Source of the DNA: Megaustenia siamemsis
Lineage: Eukaryota > Mollusca > Gastropoda > Stylommatophora > Ariophantidae
Direction of reading: 5' to 3'
Length of the DNA stretch: 64,000 bases
Assembly (NCBI GenBank): GCA_032433765.1
Contig: JAVIAB010000041.1
Span: 80,123,555 to 80,187,554 of the forward strand
Made by a program: the position numbers and the translations under genes
Notes under the pieces: generated by a model
The model's database searches: none
What the model was told of the DNA's origin: nothing
What the model saw: only the letters and a program-made list of their open reading frames with translations
Part shown: piece after piece, positions 25,720 through 36,504 of the stretch
Numbering within the stretch: position 1 is the first letter of the stretch
Layout of the letters: each line of letters begins with the position of its first letter

Positions 25720-26990
25720 TTTTTGTAGCTCTTCAATTGTAATTTTTTGACGTATTTTGTAAGTGACACTTTTTTCTTTAGTCTTCTGTTGATGAAATTC
25801 TTCCTTGTATTCTTCTGTTGGTTGAATTCTTCCTTGTAGTCTTCTGTTGATGAAATACTTCCTTGTATTCTTAGGTTGATGAAATATTTCCTTGTATTCT
25901 TCTGTTGATGAAATACTTCCTTGTTGTCTTGTTGTCTTCTGTTGATGAAATACTTCCTTGTTGTCTTGTTGTCTTCTGTTGATGAAATACTTCCTTGTTG
26001 TCTTGTTGTCTTCTGTTGATGAAATACTTCCTTGTATTCTTCTGTTGATGAAATACTTCCTTGTATTCTTCAGTTGATGAAATACTTCCTTGTTGTCTTC
26101 TGTTGATGAAATACTTGCTTGTAGTCTTCTGTTGATGAAATACTTCCTTCTTCTGTTGATGAAATACTTCTTTGTATTCTTCTGTTTATGAAATTCTTCC
26201 TTGCAGTCTTCTGTTGGTTGAATTCTTCCTTGTATTATTCTGTTGGTTGAATTCTTCCTCGTATTCTTCTGTTGATGAAGTTCTTCCTTGTACTCCTGTG
26301 TTGATGAAGTTCTTCCTTGTAGTCTTCTGTTGGTGGAATTCTTCCTTGTATTCTTCTGTTGGTGGAATTCTTTCTTGTATTCTTCTGTTGGTGGAATTCT
26401 TCCTTGTATTCTTCTGTTGGTTGAATTCTTTCTTGTATTCTTCTGTTGGTGGAATTCTTTCTTGTATTCTTCTGTTGGTTGAATTCTTCCTTGTATTCTT
26501 CTGTTGGTGGAATTCTTTCTTGTATTCTTCTGTTGGTGGAATTCTTTCTTGTATTCTTCTGTTGGTTGAATTCTTTCTTGTATTCTTCTGTTTGGCGAAT
26601 TCTTCCTTGTAGTCTTCTGTTGGTTGAATTCTTTCTTGTATTCGTCTGTTGGTGGAATTCTTTCTTGTATTCTTCTGTTGGTTGAATTCTTTCTTGTATT
26701 CTTCTGTTGGTGGAATTCTTTCTTGTATTCTTCTGTTGGTTGAATTCTTTCTTGTATTCTTCTGTTTGGCGAATTCTTCCTTGTAGTCTTCTGTTGGTAT
26801 AATTCTTCTTTGTAGTCTTCCATTGGTTTCATTATTCCTTTGTAGTCTTATATTGCTGGAATTCTCGCCTTTAGTCTCATGTTTATAAAATTCTTCCTTG
26901 TAGTTTTCTGTTGGTGGAATTCTTCTTTGTAGTTTTTTTGTGTAGAAATTCTTCTTCGGGTTCTCCTTTTGTGAAAGTGTTTCTGTTGAT
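25720..26990. repeat. Array B (30-bp), copy before cassette 1
   Basis: The unit has core TTCTTCTGTTGGTGGAATTC followed by TTCCTTGTAG, about 40 copies with a GATGAAATAC sub-variant in the left third. The minus frame of 375 residues rich in Gln, Lys, Asn and Arg is an artefact, since the period is a multiple of three. Shorter copies lie at 38249, 58365 and 62010. Confidence 0.9.
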
Positions 26991-27175
26991 CAGGTAGGTT
27001 AGACATTGTTGATGATTGGAACTGTATGTTTCATGCTCTGACATAGGCAGCAATGTCGTCACAAGAAAGAATGTAAAAGGTAACGTATGGAAGCGCTAAC
27101 TGGAGAGATGACGTACTGGCCATGTACACTGGAGTCCATTTTGTACATTTTTATAAATGGTCTCGTTTGACTTAC

Positions 27176-27352
27176 CTTTGACCTCGTCCTTGTCAACAAT
27201 GAAGGGCGACGTGAACGGTTTCGTCCTTGAACTTAGCTCACTGAAGTACCTTGAATCCTGACGGTGTTGACTGTGCCAGGGTCGCTGCTCTGTCATTGAT
27301 TCATGTCGTGGTCTCGTTATAGGCGGGACCTTCAGGGGCGGTAACAACGCAG
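27176..27352 (-). CDS. Fucosyltransferase stem-cassette exon, copy 1
   Basis: A 177-base exon (59 codons) with acceptor ATCTCCCACAG right of 27352 and donor GTAAGT at 27175-27170. It starts with two bases and ends with one, so it is symmetric phase 1-1. The single final G fits the two-base start of the exon at 21880-22066, placing it just before the catalytic region, where GT10 enzymes have a stem. The peptide is rich in Pro, Arg, Ser and His with no Cys and begins ALLPPLKVPPITRPRHES. It is one of five copies and the closest to the catalytic exons. The surrounding conserved module spans about 26990-27800. Transcript use is inferred, not shown. Confidence 0.75.
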
Positions 27353-27597
27353 CTGTGGGAGATAATGTTGATGATGGAGAAGTTTTTGTGAGAACAGAAA
27401 ACAGTGTCATGTAGGGATACATGCAGAGAACGTCAACATTTGATACAAATGTGTTAATCAATTATTTGTGGCATCTAAATATAGTTCTTTCTTTCTTTCT
27501 CTCTGTCTTTCTTTCTTTCTATCTTCCTCTTCTTCCTCTTCTCCCACTATCTTTGAGTAGTTGCCTGATCTGAAAAAAAATATTCATTCGTACTTAC

Positions 27598-27622
27598 ACT
27601 CACATAATAATGATGAAAGTTG
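27598..27622 (-). other. Candidate 25-base microexon conserved in all five modules
   Basis: Read on minus, a TTTCTGCAG (or TTTCTTCAG) acceptor is followed after 25 bases by GTAAGTAC, and this pairing is kept in every module copy. A length of 25 would shift frame alone, and the conservation may just reflect recent duplication. It is listed as a possibility only. Confidence 0.2.
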
Positions 27623-27799
27623 CTGCAGAAACATAGACAGTCTTAGTTGCCAAGTGCTAATGTACGACCAAATGATACACGTCAGTTGTTGTATATCAGT
27701 GATCACTTCACTACTCTAACACTCGCTACGTCTTGAAATATCGTAGACAACTCTCCGATGATTGCAGGACTCATTTAGCCACGGATTTTGTCTTCTTCC

Positions 27800-28091
27800 T
27801 TTAAACTCCCCGTGGAGCATAGGTCTTTTACACAAATTTTCAGCTCCATGTGGAGCATATGTCTTCAACAAATAAACACGTTTAACTCCCTGCGGAGCAT
27901 AGGTCTTCAACAAACACTTTCAACTCCATGTGGAGCATAGGTCTTCAACAAACACATTCAGCTCCCTGTGGAGAATAGGTCTTCAACAAACACTTTCAAC
28001 TCCCTGTGGAGAATAGGTCTTCAACAAACACTTTCAACTCCCTGTGGAGCATAGGTCTTCAACAAACACTTTCAACTCCCTGTGGAGCATA
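27800..28091. repeat. Array C (38-bp), after cassette 1
   Basis: The unit has core GTGGAGCATAGGTCTTCAAC followed by AAACACTTTCAACTCCCT, 38-base period. It continues after a SINE insertion at 30313. Confidence 0.92.
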
Positions 28092-28937
28092 CAAGTAAAA
28101 AAGTAAAGAGCCCCCGTCAGTCCAAGTGGCGTATAGGGAATATGGTAGGGTGACCATTCGTCCCCGATTTCCGGGGACAGTCCCAGGAATGTAGAAGTTG
28201 TCCCCGAAAGAAATTTGTCCCCGATTTTGTCCCCGATTTCAGTGAATAAATAAATGTTCATACACGGAATCGGCCGTCTTTTAAAGTAATCACTAGGATT
28301 CAGGATGTTACTGAGTTGTGTTTCTTTATCCCAGACCGAGCGGCATTAGCAAGAAGATAAAAGAGAAGACTTGGACGCGTTGTGTCGGAGATAGCTCTTT
28401 GAACTCTTGAAGCGCGGTGCTACGTCACTTCTATTCCCACCACTCACTTCTATTGGGATGGGTTTAATTTTTTTAAAAAGCAGACACTCTCTCTCCCCCC
28501 ACCCCTGCCTTTCCGGACATCTCCCGCCAAAGTATCTCGCCAAAGTCGCCAACAGTAAAAACTAACATTAATTTATCGTGTGAAAGCTTCAGTGAAAAAC
28601 TTGCTTCAAATCATGAGATCTTGAGAAATATACACTCAAAAAACAAGCACCACGCCGAGGCAACAACCTCTTCAGTATAAATAAGGTACTGTAAACATTA
28701 CTTTAATACTGCAATTGATATCTATATGTTGTTTAAATTTTTTAAAATTTTAAATATTTTTTTTTATTGAGAAACACAACTAGCTATTGTAATGTCATTA
28801 AGTGCGTGTATCGCATAAGTACCGTGAATATTAACAAAAATAAAATCAAACAGCAAATGAGCAGTTATTATGAAATTTAAAGTTATCTTTTTTTTTCATC
28901 TACAAAATTTCTTGCGCACACACCCACCCACACATAT

Positions 28938-28944
<7 letters not shown>

Positions 28945-29027
<83 letters not shown>

Positions 29028-29030
29028 ATT
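28945..29030. repeat. (TA)n and (CA)n microsatellites
   Basis: A TATATA run followed by CACACA and TATATA, inside the hAT-like element and just before the LINE-derived segment. Confidence 0.9.
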
Positions 29031-29039
29031 AAAACATAT

Positions 29040-29882
29040 ATTAAACTTCGACCACAAAACCCTCCACTACCTTGTGGACTACTTTCTAGTTAGAATCGAA
29101 GGTTATGGGAGTACACCCAGAGTAAAAATCCGGAGGGAGGGACCCTAAGGCAGTGGACGGCGTTAATCGTCTTTCTGGCATCCCCTGCACCTTCTTTCAA
29201 TTCCGAACGTATGGACTTTGTCCCTCCTTCGGAAATCCTTGAAACGAAGTCGAGAGGGGGATAGTGCGACTGGGTAAAGCACTATCTCCATATCCTGTGC
29301 CCAGGCAGAGTAGGCAAAGTGAAATGAGGAAGAAAGCACCAATGTTTAAACTTGGCACATGGAACGTAAGGACCATGTGCCTTGGACTTACTAAAACAAG
29401 CACACTGAAAGAAGGACAAATTATAACCAACTTAACTGTCCTGCAACGTGCTAAGACCCTAACAATCATGTCGATGCTCAGAAGTCGAAGGCTAAGATGG
29501 CTGGGGCATGTCCAACGGATGGAAGAAAAACGCATTCCTAGGCAAATACTATATGGCGAGCTAAAACACGGAAAACGACAAATCGGCAGACCTAAACTAC
29601 GATATAGAGATATCTGCAAATCATCTCTGAAAGACTTCTCCATCTGTGAAAACGACTGGCAACATCTGGCAAGTGATCGCACATCATGGAGAGCACGTAT
29701 AAGGAACGGTATAACAACATTTGAGACTGTTCTAAGACAGGACTTAGAAGAGAAGAGACTCATGAAAAAGGATGGTAAACCCTGTGGACCAGCGAGCCTG
29801 ACCTGTTCATTATGTGACCGCGTGTGTTTGTCAAACATTGGTAGAATTAGCCACGAGAGAAGCTGATCGGCAAAAACAATAC
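29040..29882 (+). mobile_element. Internally deleted LINE with fused open frame
   Basis: An open frame at 29264-29866 (200 residues) begins with the endonuclease start KLGTWNVRTM. It then jumps to the C-terminal LINE region, with LRWLGHVQRMEE, the basic GKRQIGRPKLRYRDICK segment and a final Cys/His cluster (CSLCDRVC...H). The rest of the endonuclease and all of the reverse transcriptase are missing. An untranslated leader of about 220 bases precedes it. This is a deletion derivative that keeps both LINE ends. Whether it is translated is unknown. Confidence 0.75.
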
Positions 29883-29934
29883 CTCAAAAAAATACGCAAT
29901 AGCCTCCACTAGACCATCTGACAAGACGAAAAGG

Positions 29935-29937
<3 letters not shown>

Positions 29938-29987
<50 letters not shown>
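29938..29987. repeat. (TA)n microsatellite
   Basis: A TATATA run between the LINE-derived segment and the right end of the hAT-like element. It could be the LINE's 3' simple-repeat tail. Confidence 0.9.
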
Positions 29988-30312
29988 TTCGTCCCCGATT
30001 TTGTTTGACAGTCTCAGAAATAAGCAAAAAAATCCTCCGAAATGTAAAAAATATGACAAATGTCCCCGGAAACAATGGGGGAAAAATGGTCACCCTAGAA
30101 TATGGTGATAGTGACCATAAATTCTACAGACTTCAGCACATGATTTTTGGGGTAATGTGGTCGGTATTACGCCTGTGCCGCTTTACTTTTCCAGGAAAAT
30201 TGCGGTAGCAGCTTAAGGCTGAGTAAACCCGGAAGCCGACGGTTGGGATCGAACTCTACCTCTTGTCCTTTGTAGTCCAGTTCACTAACCACTGAATTAT
30301 CGCGGCTCCACG

Positions 30313-30437
30313 TGTGGAGCATAGGTCTTCAATAAACACTTTCAGCTCCCTGTGGAGCATAGGTCTTCAACAAACACATTCAACTCCATGTAGAGCATAG
30401 GTCTTCAACAAACACTTTCAGCCCCCTGTGGAGCATT
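30313..30437. repeat. Array C (38-bp), remainder before cassette 2
   Basis: Three to four units of the 38-bp repeat leading straight into module 2 without arrays A and B, so unit 2 is a shortened copy. Confidence 0.9.
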
Positions 30438-30614
30438 GTAGACATTGTTGATGATTGGAACTGTATATTTCATGACCTGACATAGGCTGCAATGTCGTCA
30501 CAAGAAAGAATGTAAAAGGTAACGTATGGAAGCGCTAACTGGAGAGATGACGTACTGGCCATGTACACTGGAGTCCATTTTGTGCATTTTTCTAAATGGT
30601 CTCGTTTGACTTAC

Positions 30615-30791
30615 CTTTGACCTCGTCGTTGTCAACAATAAAGGGCGACGTGAACGGTTTCGTCCTTGAACTTAGCTCACTGGAGTACCTTGAATCCTGA
30701 CGGTGTTGACTGTGCCAGGGTCGCTGCTCTTTCATTGGTTCATGTCGTGGTCTCGTTATAGGCGGGACCTTCAGGGGCGGTAACAACGCAG
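30615..30791 (-). CDS. Fucosyltransferase stem-cassette exon, copy 2
   Basis: A 177-base phase 1-1 exon with donor GTAAGT and acceptor CCCACAG intact. It differs from copy 1 by a few residues: Pro for Ser after RHE, Lys for Thr before EQRP, Ser for Phe after DSRY, and Asn for Lys before DEVK. The conserved module runs from about 30438 to 31112, where similarity to the other modules stops. Confidence 0.72.
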
Positions 30792-31112
30792 CTGTGGGAG
30801 ATAATGTTGATAATGGAGAAGTTTTTGTGAGAACAGAAAACAGTGTCATGTAGGGATACATGCAGAGAACGTCAACATTTGATACAAATGTGTAAATCAA
30901 TTATTTGTGGCATCTAAATATAGTTCTTTCTTTCTTTTCTGTCTTCCTTTCTTTCTTTCTTCTTCTCTTCTTCGTCCTTTTTTCTTCTCTTCCTCTTCTT
31001 CCTCTTCCACTAGCTTTGAGTAGGTGTCTGATCTGAAAAAAAAATATTAATTCGTACTTACACTCACATGATAATGATGAATGTTGCTGCAGAAACATAG
31101 ACAGTCTTTGTT

Positions 31113-31303
31113 GTCAAACTACAGATCACAGATATCCATAGTTTGTTATAATATTCAAGTTCTTCATTTATCTGGTTCATTAATTTGTTATGCTATGTTA
31201 TGTTAATTTGTGTTGTGTTATGTTATTTACACTGGAATCATTATTATCACAGCACTCCGGACACATCCATAGGTGCTCAGATTTTCTCTTCAAATTATTG
31301 AGA
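31113..31303. other. Unique spacer before the small Polinton
   Basis: About 190 bases of unique AT-rich sequence with TTATGTTA-like short repeats. The last six bases before the next element (AATGTC, 31304-31309) are its target duplication. Confidence 0.5.
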
Positions 31304-31309
31304 AATGTC

Positions 31310-31722
31310 AGTAGTAGATAAAACGGGTTTTTCGCGCCAAAGGTACAAAAACATGTTTTTTGCGCATGTTAAAAATATTAAGAAACATTGCTGATATCGA
31401 ATAAAAATGTGCAAAAACATCGGTGTGTCATCGTTCGGCGGGTCGGCTGCTCGGCGTGCGGGGCAAGAGTGGGGTCTCGAGAGGGCGGGCGGGCGGGCGC
31501 GTGATCCGGTTACCGGATCTTCCGGTAGTGTCTCGTGACTCGTAGGGGATTATCTCAGGTAAATGGTTAGAAAATAACAGGTGTATCGGTTCTAAAACTT
31601 GGGGAAAGGGTCCCTTTATTTTGAATGATCGAGTGTGTTATTAGTATCGCTAACATCGATAGCATCATGTGCCGGTTGGCGTGTAGTAAGATTGTGCTAA
31701 TAATCTAACATTAAATAGTGAC

Positions 31723-31764
<42 letters not shown>

Positions 31765-32455
31765 GCTCTCGCTCTGTATTTAGGGTGCGCGAAATATAAA
31801 TTTAAGAATATTTTTATTTAAGAATATTAAAATGAATGCGAAATTTAGTTAAAATTAACGCGAAACTTATTTTAAAATATTAAACAAATGAAAGGCCATT
31901 AAGAGATATAGGCGATAAGATCAAAAATAATTTGAAATGATTAACCGGTCGGAGACCGCCATGTTGTGGTCGGTCTCAATGAGAAAGCGAAATATAAATT
32001 TAAGTATATTTACAGAATATTAAAATGAATGCAAAAATTAGTTAAAATGAACGCGAAACTTATTTTAAAATAATGGAAGGCCAATAATAAATATAGAAGA
32101 AGCGATAAAAATCCACGTCGTGTATATGGTTTGACCGGAACCTAGGCCTCGCAGAACACATGACAAGTCAAGTGTTGTTTACATTTCCAAAGATATTAAC
32201 GGTGTAGCGTTTCTAAAACTTAGGGAAAGTGTAAGGGGGCCTAACTTTACTCTTCATAAGTTTTTTTTTTTAGTGTTAGTCCATAGCTTCACTGTAACAC
32301 TTTAGTATTTGAATATCAATGTGAATAAATAATTATATAAAATACCTCCTTTAACCTGTATCACAGAGACATTATACCCCCTTCGCCCCGTCAACATTCC
32401 GTGTTGATATTATAAATTGGCATCATCCTCGTCGCCGTCGTCATGTACCATCCAT
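31310..32455 (+). repeat. Left terminal inverted repeat of the small Polinton
   Basis: Matches the complement of 34497-35645. It contains a GC-rich (GGGC)n stretch near 31480, a CT microsatellite at 31725-31765, and two diverged internal copies of a CGAAATATAAATTTAAG block (31788 and 31988). The right arm has a much longer GCCC run, so the arms have drifted. Confidence 0.9.
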
Positions 32456-32665
32456 CAATATATATATATATCAATACCGCGACAACGGTATATATAACTA
32501 CCACTTGACAAATAAAGTTCTAGGTAGGGGGATAGTTTCCCAAACACCGACCCCAGCATGGTTTGCTCTCTCCTTACTCCCAAGTTTACGGCTCGCAAAT
32601 CGGGCTCTCCAAAAGTTTCCACATCTTTTCTTCTTCTTCTTCTTCTTCTTCTTCTTCTCTCATCT

Positions 32666-33590
32666 CTAGTTTTTGTATCTGACAATGTTCTTGGACGGTA
32701 TCCAACTGTTGAATGAGGAATCGTACCCAAACCACTTGACTAAACTCTCTTTTCGACCAAATGATATGCGACGCTCGGTTATGATACTCTCGATTCTGTA
32801 CTCGCGCTTGTCTCCAACTTTTTGAATTTCTGGTGTGTAAAATGACCCCTCTATCTCATCCCCCTTATCGTCTTTCAACACATATGTAACGGGGTTTGTT
32901 TCATTTACTCGGCTGATGGTAAAGAGTTCCTCCGTCCAAGCTGGAGCATAACCATTTTTAAAGTTAGCTCTGCCCAGGACCAGTCTTACTCGATCACCGA
33001 CCTTATACAGGAGTCTTTCAAATTTAAAGTTGTGTTTGTTACTATACAACGTGTTCCATACCTGTTCTTGATTGTCTGCATTGATGTCGACCGGTGCCAT
33101 TTTTATACTTCTGTGATACGAATGGTTATAACTTCGAAGTAGGGCGGGTAGGACTCGGACATAAGACAGTTTATTGGATTTCGTGAAATATCGCCACATC
33201 CGTTGTTTCAGAGTCCTATTAAAGCGTTGCACCACGGCGGCCTTAATATCTTCATTATGTGTAGTGAAAAAGTGAACGTTGTTCTTAGCGAGGAATTTCT
33301 GAAATGTTCTGTTCAAAAACTCTGACCCTTTATCCGTTTGAAAACTTGCGGGTTTCCCATTAACCACATATAAACTGAGACCTAAAAAAAAAGAAAGAGC
33401 GGAATCCCAACACCAAAATGGGAACGGTGGAGTGTTTTCATTACCTATCTTTGAGGTTTCCGCTGCTGGTGTCTTAGTCTGCTCTGGTGGCACCTCGAAT
33501 GATGGTAGTGGTGGATGTGGGGAAGGTGATTTTTCTGTTGACGTGTTGTGTTGAATGAGATCGACCGAGCCAAAGGAGGCAAGGACAGAA
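32666..33590 (-). pseudogene. Polinton integrase, C-terminal part with chromodomain
   Basis: The frame contains the second catalytic Asp in SFQTDKGSEF and the catalytic Glu region (HNEDIKAAVVQRFNRTLKQR). The integrase C-terminal domain and a chromodomain-like end (KWFGYDSSFNSWIPSKNI) follow. The N-terminal zinc-binding region and the first Asp are missing, so it cannot be a complete enzyme. A possible 63-base intron lies at 33382-33444 (donor GTAATG, acceptor after a T-run) and keeps frame. Above 33445 the frame is open only to about 33590, starts without ATG, and is Pro-rich. Integrases of this type insert Polintons with 6-base duplications. Confidence 0.8.
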
Positions 33591-34079
33591 AACTAGAAAG
33601 CAATGGCGGAAATCTAGGAGGGAAGGTCAGAAATCTAGGAGGGAAGGTCAGAAAACTAGGAAGCAATGGCAGAAAAGTCGACAAACATAGAGGGGTTGTT
33701 GTGTCCCTTAGCATAAATCAAACTGGACTCCGGATTATAAGAAAGGAAGAAAAAAGACGAATAAGAAACACAAGACTAATTTTGCGCCTGGGCCTAAATT
33801 TTTGCTTTCTGACTAATTGTTTTGAATATTCATCTAAAATTAATGACTATCCACCTAATATTTTTGACTATCCACCTAATATTTTTGACTATCCACCTAA
33901 TCTTTGTGACTATCCACCTAATATTTTTGACATTGAGTCAAACTATTTTACTTTTCTAGACTTACTTTTTGAGCTTTTTGGACTGTTTTGACTATGGTAC
34001 TAACTTTTTGACTATGGAACTAACTTTTATGAAATTTGTTTTATTTTACTTGATTTACCTTGAATGTGAAAGAGCGAGC

Positions 34080-34115
<36 letters not shown>

Positions 34116-34496
34116 GTCACTATTTAATGTTACTGTTAGCTTGTTAGCACATTACCACCTTACTACAAAACACGCCAACATGATGATGTTGCTAACGATG
34201 TTAAGTTTCAGCGATACCACTTCTAATAACACACCCCGTGACGACCAATCAAAACAGCCCCCTTTTCTCCATTTTTAGAATCATCACAACCAATTCGTTA
34301 TTTAGATTTGCACACCTGGCCTTATGGTCACCGATATCAGCTCACTACCAGCAGATACCCTAAGAGATAATACTCAACCACATCCACCCCCTCCCCTTCT
34401 CACTATTTAGAGTACGAGATCGAAAGTTGTGGCGAGACATGTTCACTCTACACCAACCGGCTTGTGTTGAGGGGAGGGGGCGGTATGGTGACCCAT
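33591..34496. other. Central region of the small Polinton: tandem repeats and debris
   Basis: No gene is supported. It has short tandem repeats with AAATCTAGGAGGGAAGGTCAG (33613-33660). A 21-base repeat with core GACTATCCACCTAATATTTT follows, about five copies at 33842-33935. A diverged extra copy of a terminal-repeat segment lies at 34080-34290. At 34408-34470 a fragment CGAGATCGAAAGTTGTGGCG resembles the LINE 3' end seen at 24086. Confidence 0.6.
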
Positions 34497-35161
34497 ATTG
34501 ATGATGGTACATGACGACGGCGACGAGGATGATGCCAATTTATAATATCAACACGGAATGTTGACGGGGCGAAAGGGGTATAATGTCTCTGTGATACAGG
34601 TTAAAGGAGGTATTTTATATAATTATTTATTCCAATTGATATTCAAATAATAAAGTGTTACAGTTATGCTATGGACTAACACTAAAAAAAGTTAAACCCC
34701 CTTACACTTTCCCTAAGTTTTAGAACCGCTACACCGTTAATAGCTTTGGAAAGGCAAACAACACGTGGCTTGTCATGTGTTCCGCGAGGCCTAGGTTCCG
34801 GTCAAACCATATACGCGACGTGGATTTTTATCACTTCTTTTATATTTATTAATGGCCTTCCATTATTTTAAAATAAGTTTCGCGTTCATTTTAACTAAAT
34901 TTTGCATTCATTTTAATATTCTGTAAATATACTGAAATTTATATTTCGCTTTCTCATTGAGACCGACCACAACATGGCGGTCTCCGACCGGTTAATCATT
35001 TCAAATTATTTTTATTCTTATCGCCTATATTTCTTAATGGCCTTTCATTTTTTAATAATTTTAATTATGTTTCGCGTTAATTTTAACTAAATTTCGCATT
35101 CATTTTAATATTCTTAAATATAAATATTCTTAAATTTATATTTCGCGCACTCTAAATACAG

Positions 35162-35192
<31 letters not shown>

Positions 35193-35645
35193 TCGAGATC
35201 GTCACTATTTAATGTTAGATTATTAGCACAATCTTACTACACGCCAACCGACACATGATGCTAACGATGATAGCGATACTAATAACACACTCGACCATTC
35301 AAAATAAAGGCACCCTTTCCCCAAGTTTTAGAACCGCTACACCTGTTATTTTCTAACCATTTACCTGAGATAATCCCCTACAAGTCACGAGACACTACCG
35401 GAAGATCCGGTCACCGGGTCACACGCCCGCCCGCCCGCCCGCCCGCCCGCCCGCCCGCCCGCCCGCACGCCCGCTCGAATCCTACTCCCGCCCCGCACGC
35501 CGAGCAACCGACCCACCGAACAATGAGACACCGATGTTTTTGCACATTTTTATTCGGTATCAGCAATGTTTCTTAACATTTTTAACATGTGCAAAAACAT
35601 GTTTTTGTACCTTTGGCGCGAAAAAAAACATTTTTATCTACTACT
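34497..35645 (-). repeat. Right terminal inverted repeat of the small Polinton
   Basis: The complement of 31310-32455, with a GA microsatellite at 35160-35192 and an expanded (GCCC)n run at 35425-35475. It ends at the AATGTC duplication. Confidence 0.9.
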
Positions 35646-35651
35646 AATGTC

Positions 35652-35995
35652 GAGCAGAAACAAAACTCCTTGGCACTGTTTGTGATCCATATCAAATAAA
35701 TGTACATATGTATATGAGAAGGAATATACATAAGAAATATACATGTATTTATTTGGAGAAAAAATAATATATCAAAGGAATAAGTATTTTCATTTCACCA
35801 ATTTGGACAATGGTTCACTTCAAATATACACGCCCCGCTCCCCACACCTTGGGCGATGGTCATCTTGAGATATGTACATTAGTTATGGAAGTCATTATAG
35901 AGCGAACAAATAACTGCAGCGCTGAGGTAAAGCTAGTCTGTAGGGAAAGAGGTTGAGCCACGTGAAGGCCGAAACATCAATAATCTGTATTGTTC
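35652..35995. other. Unique spacer
   Basis: About 340 bases of unique, AT-rich sequence. I see no gene or exon-like feature in it. Confidence 0.5.
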
Positions 35996-36500
35996 TCTTT
36001 TGTAAAGCTGTCACCATACACTGTTGTTGTAAAGCTGCCACTATACACTGTTGTTGTAAAGCTCCCACCATACACTGTGTTTGTAAAGCTGCCACTATAC
36101 ACTGTTGTTGTAAAGCTGTCACCATACACGTTTGTTGTAAAGCTGCCACCATACACTGTTGTTGTAAAGCTGCCACCATACACTGTTGTTGTAAAGTTGT
36201 CACCATACACTGTTGTTGTAAAGCTGTCACCATACACTGTTGTTGTAAATCTGTCACCATACACTGATGTTGTAAATCTGTCACCATACACTGTTGTTGT
36301 AAAGCTGTCACCATACACGGTTGTTGTAAAACTCTCACCATACATTGTTGTTGTAAAGCTATCACCATACACTGTTGTTGTAAAGCTGCCACCATACACT
36401 GTTGTTGTAAAGCTGCCACCATACACTGTTGTTGTAAAGCTGCCACCATACACTGTTCTTGTAAAGCTGCCACCATATTCTGTTGTTGGAAAGCTGTCGC
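35996..36500. repeat. 27-bp minisatellite, about 18 copies
   Basis: Core GCCACCATACACTGTTGTTG followed by TAAAGCT, 27-base period. All frames on both strands stay open because of the period, so the overlapping frames here are artefacts. Confidence 0.93.
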
Positions 36501-36504
36501 CATA

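Larger units (their letters stand above)
28146..30097. mobile_element. hAT-like non-autonomous DNA transposon, 1.95 kb
   Basis: The ends are inverted: TAGGGTGACCATTCGTCCCC at the left, and the complement of TAGGGTGACCATTTTTCCCC at the right, followed inward by CCGGGGACA on both sides. An 8-base target duplication, GAATATGG, lies at 28138-28145 and 30098-30105. The uninterrupted SINE at 60,8xx confirms the pre-insertion sequence. hAT elements make 8-base duplications and start with CA/TA-GGG, which fits. No transposase is present. It contains AT/CA microsatellites and a LINE-derived segment. Confidence 0.82.
28092..30312 (-). mobile_element. tRNA-derived SINE, interrupted by a hAT-like element
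   Basis: The SINE reads on minus. Its tRNA-like head lies at 30312-30230, with a box A-like CAGTGGTTAGTGAAC and box B-like GTTCGATCCC. The body covers about 30230-30098, and the tail 28145-28092 ends TTTACTTTTTTACTTG. The body is split at 28146/30097 by a DNA transposon. The whole is flanked by TGTGGAGCATA at 28081-28091 and 30313-30323, although this flank belongs to array C and would repeat anyway. A second copy of this family is at 60767-61030. Confidence 0.8.
31310..35645. mobile_element. Small Polinton/Maverick deletion derivative, 4.34 kb
   Basis: The element starts AGTAGTAGATAAAA and ends TTTTATCTACTACT, matching the AG...CT ends of Polintons. It is flanked by a perfect 6-base duplication, AATGTC (31304-31309 and 35646-35651), as known for this superfamily. 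The terminal inverted repeats are about 1.15 kb each. Between them only an integrase remnant on minus is recognisable. Polymerase, capsid, protease and ATPase genes are absent, so it is an internally deleted, non-autonomous copy. It is unrelated at the ends to the AT-rich element at 41599. Confidence 0.88.

Noticed and set aside
25705..26832. 375-residue Gln/Lys/Asn/Arg-rich protein on minus
   Set aside because: It is array B read through, with a 30-base period keeping the frame open. Shorter copies elsewhere are not conserved as protein.
27096..27461. The cassette as a stand-alone 121-residue protein
   Set aside because: A strong acceptor and donor lie inside the frame, and the other copies keep only the 177-base segment with these signals, which fits an exon better.
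33445..33991. Pro/Leu-rich or Lys/Asn-rich proteins in the middle of the small Polinton
   Set aside because: They are frames through short tandem repeats with no similarity to Polinton genes.
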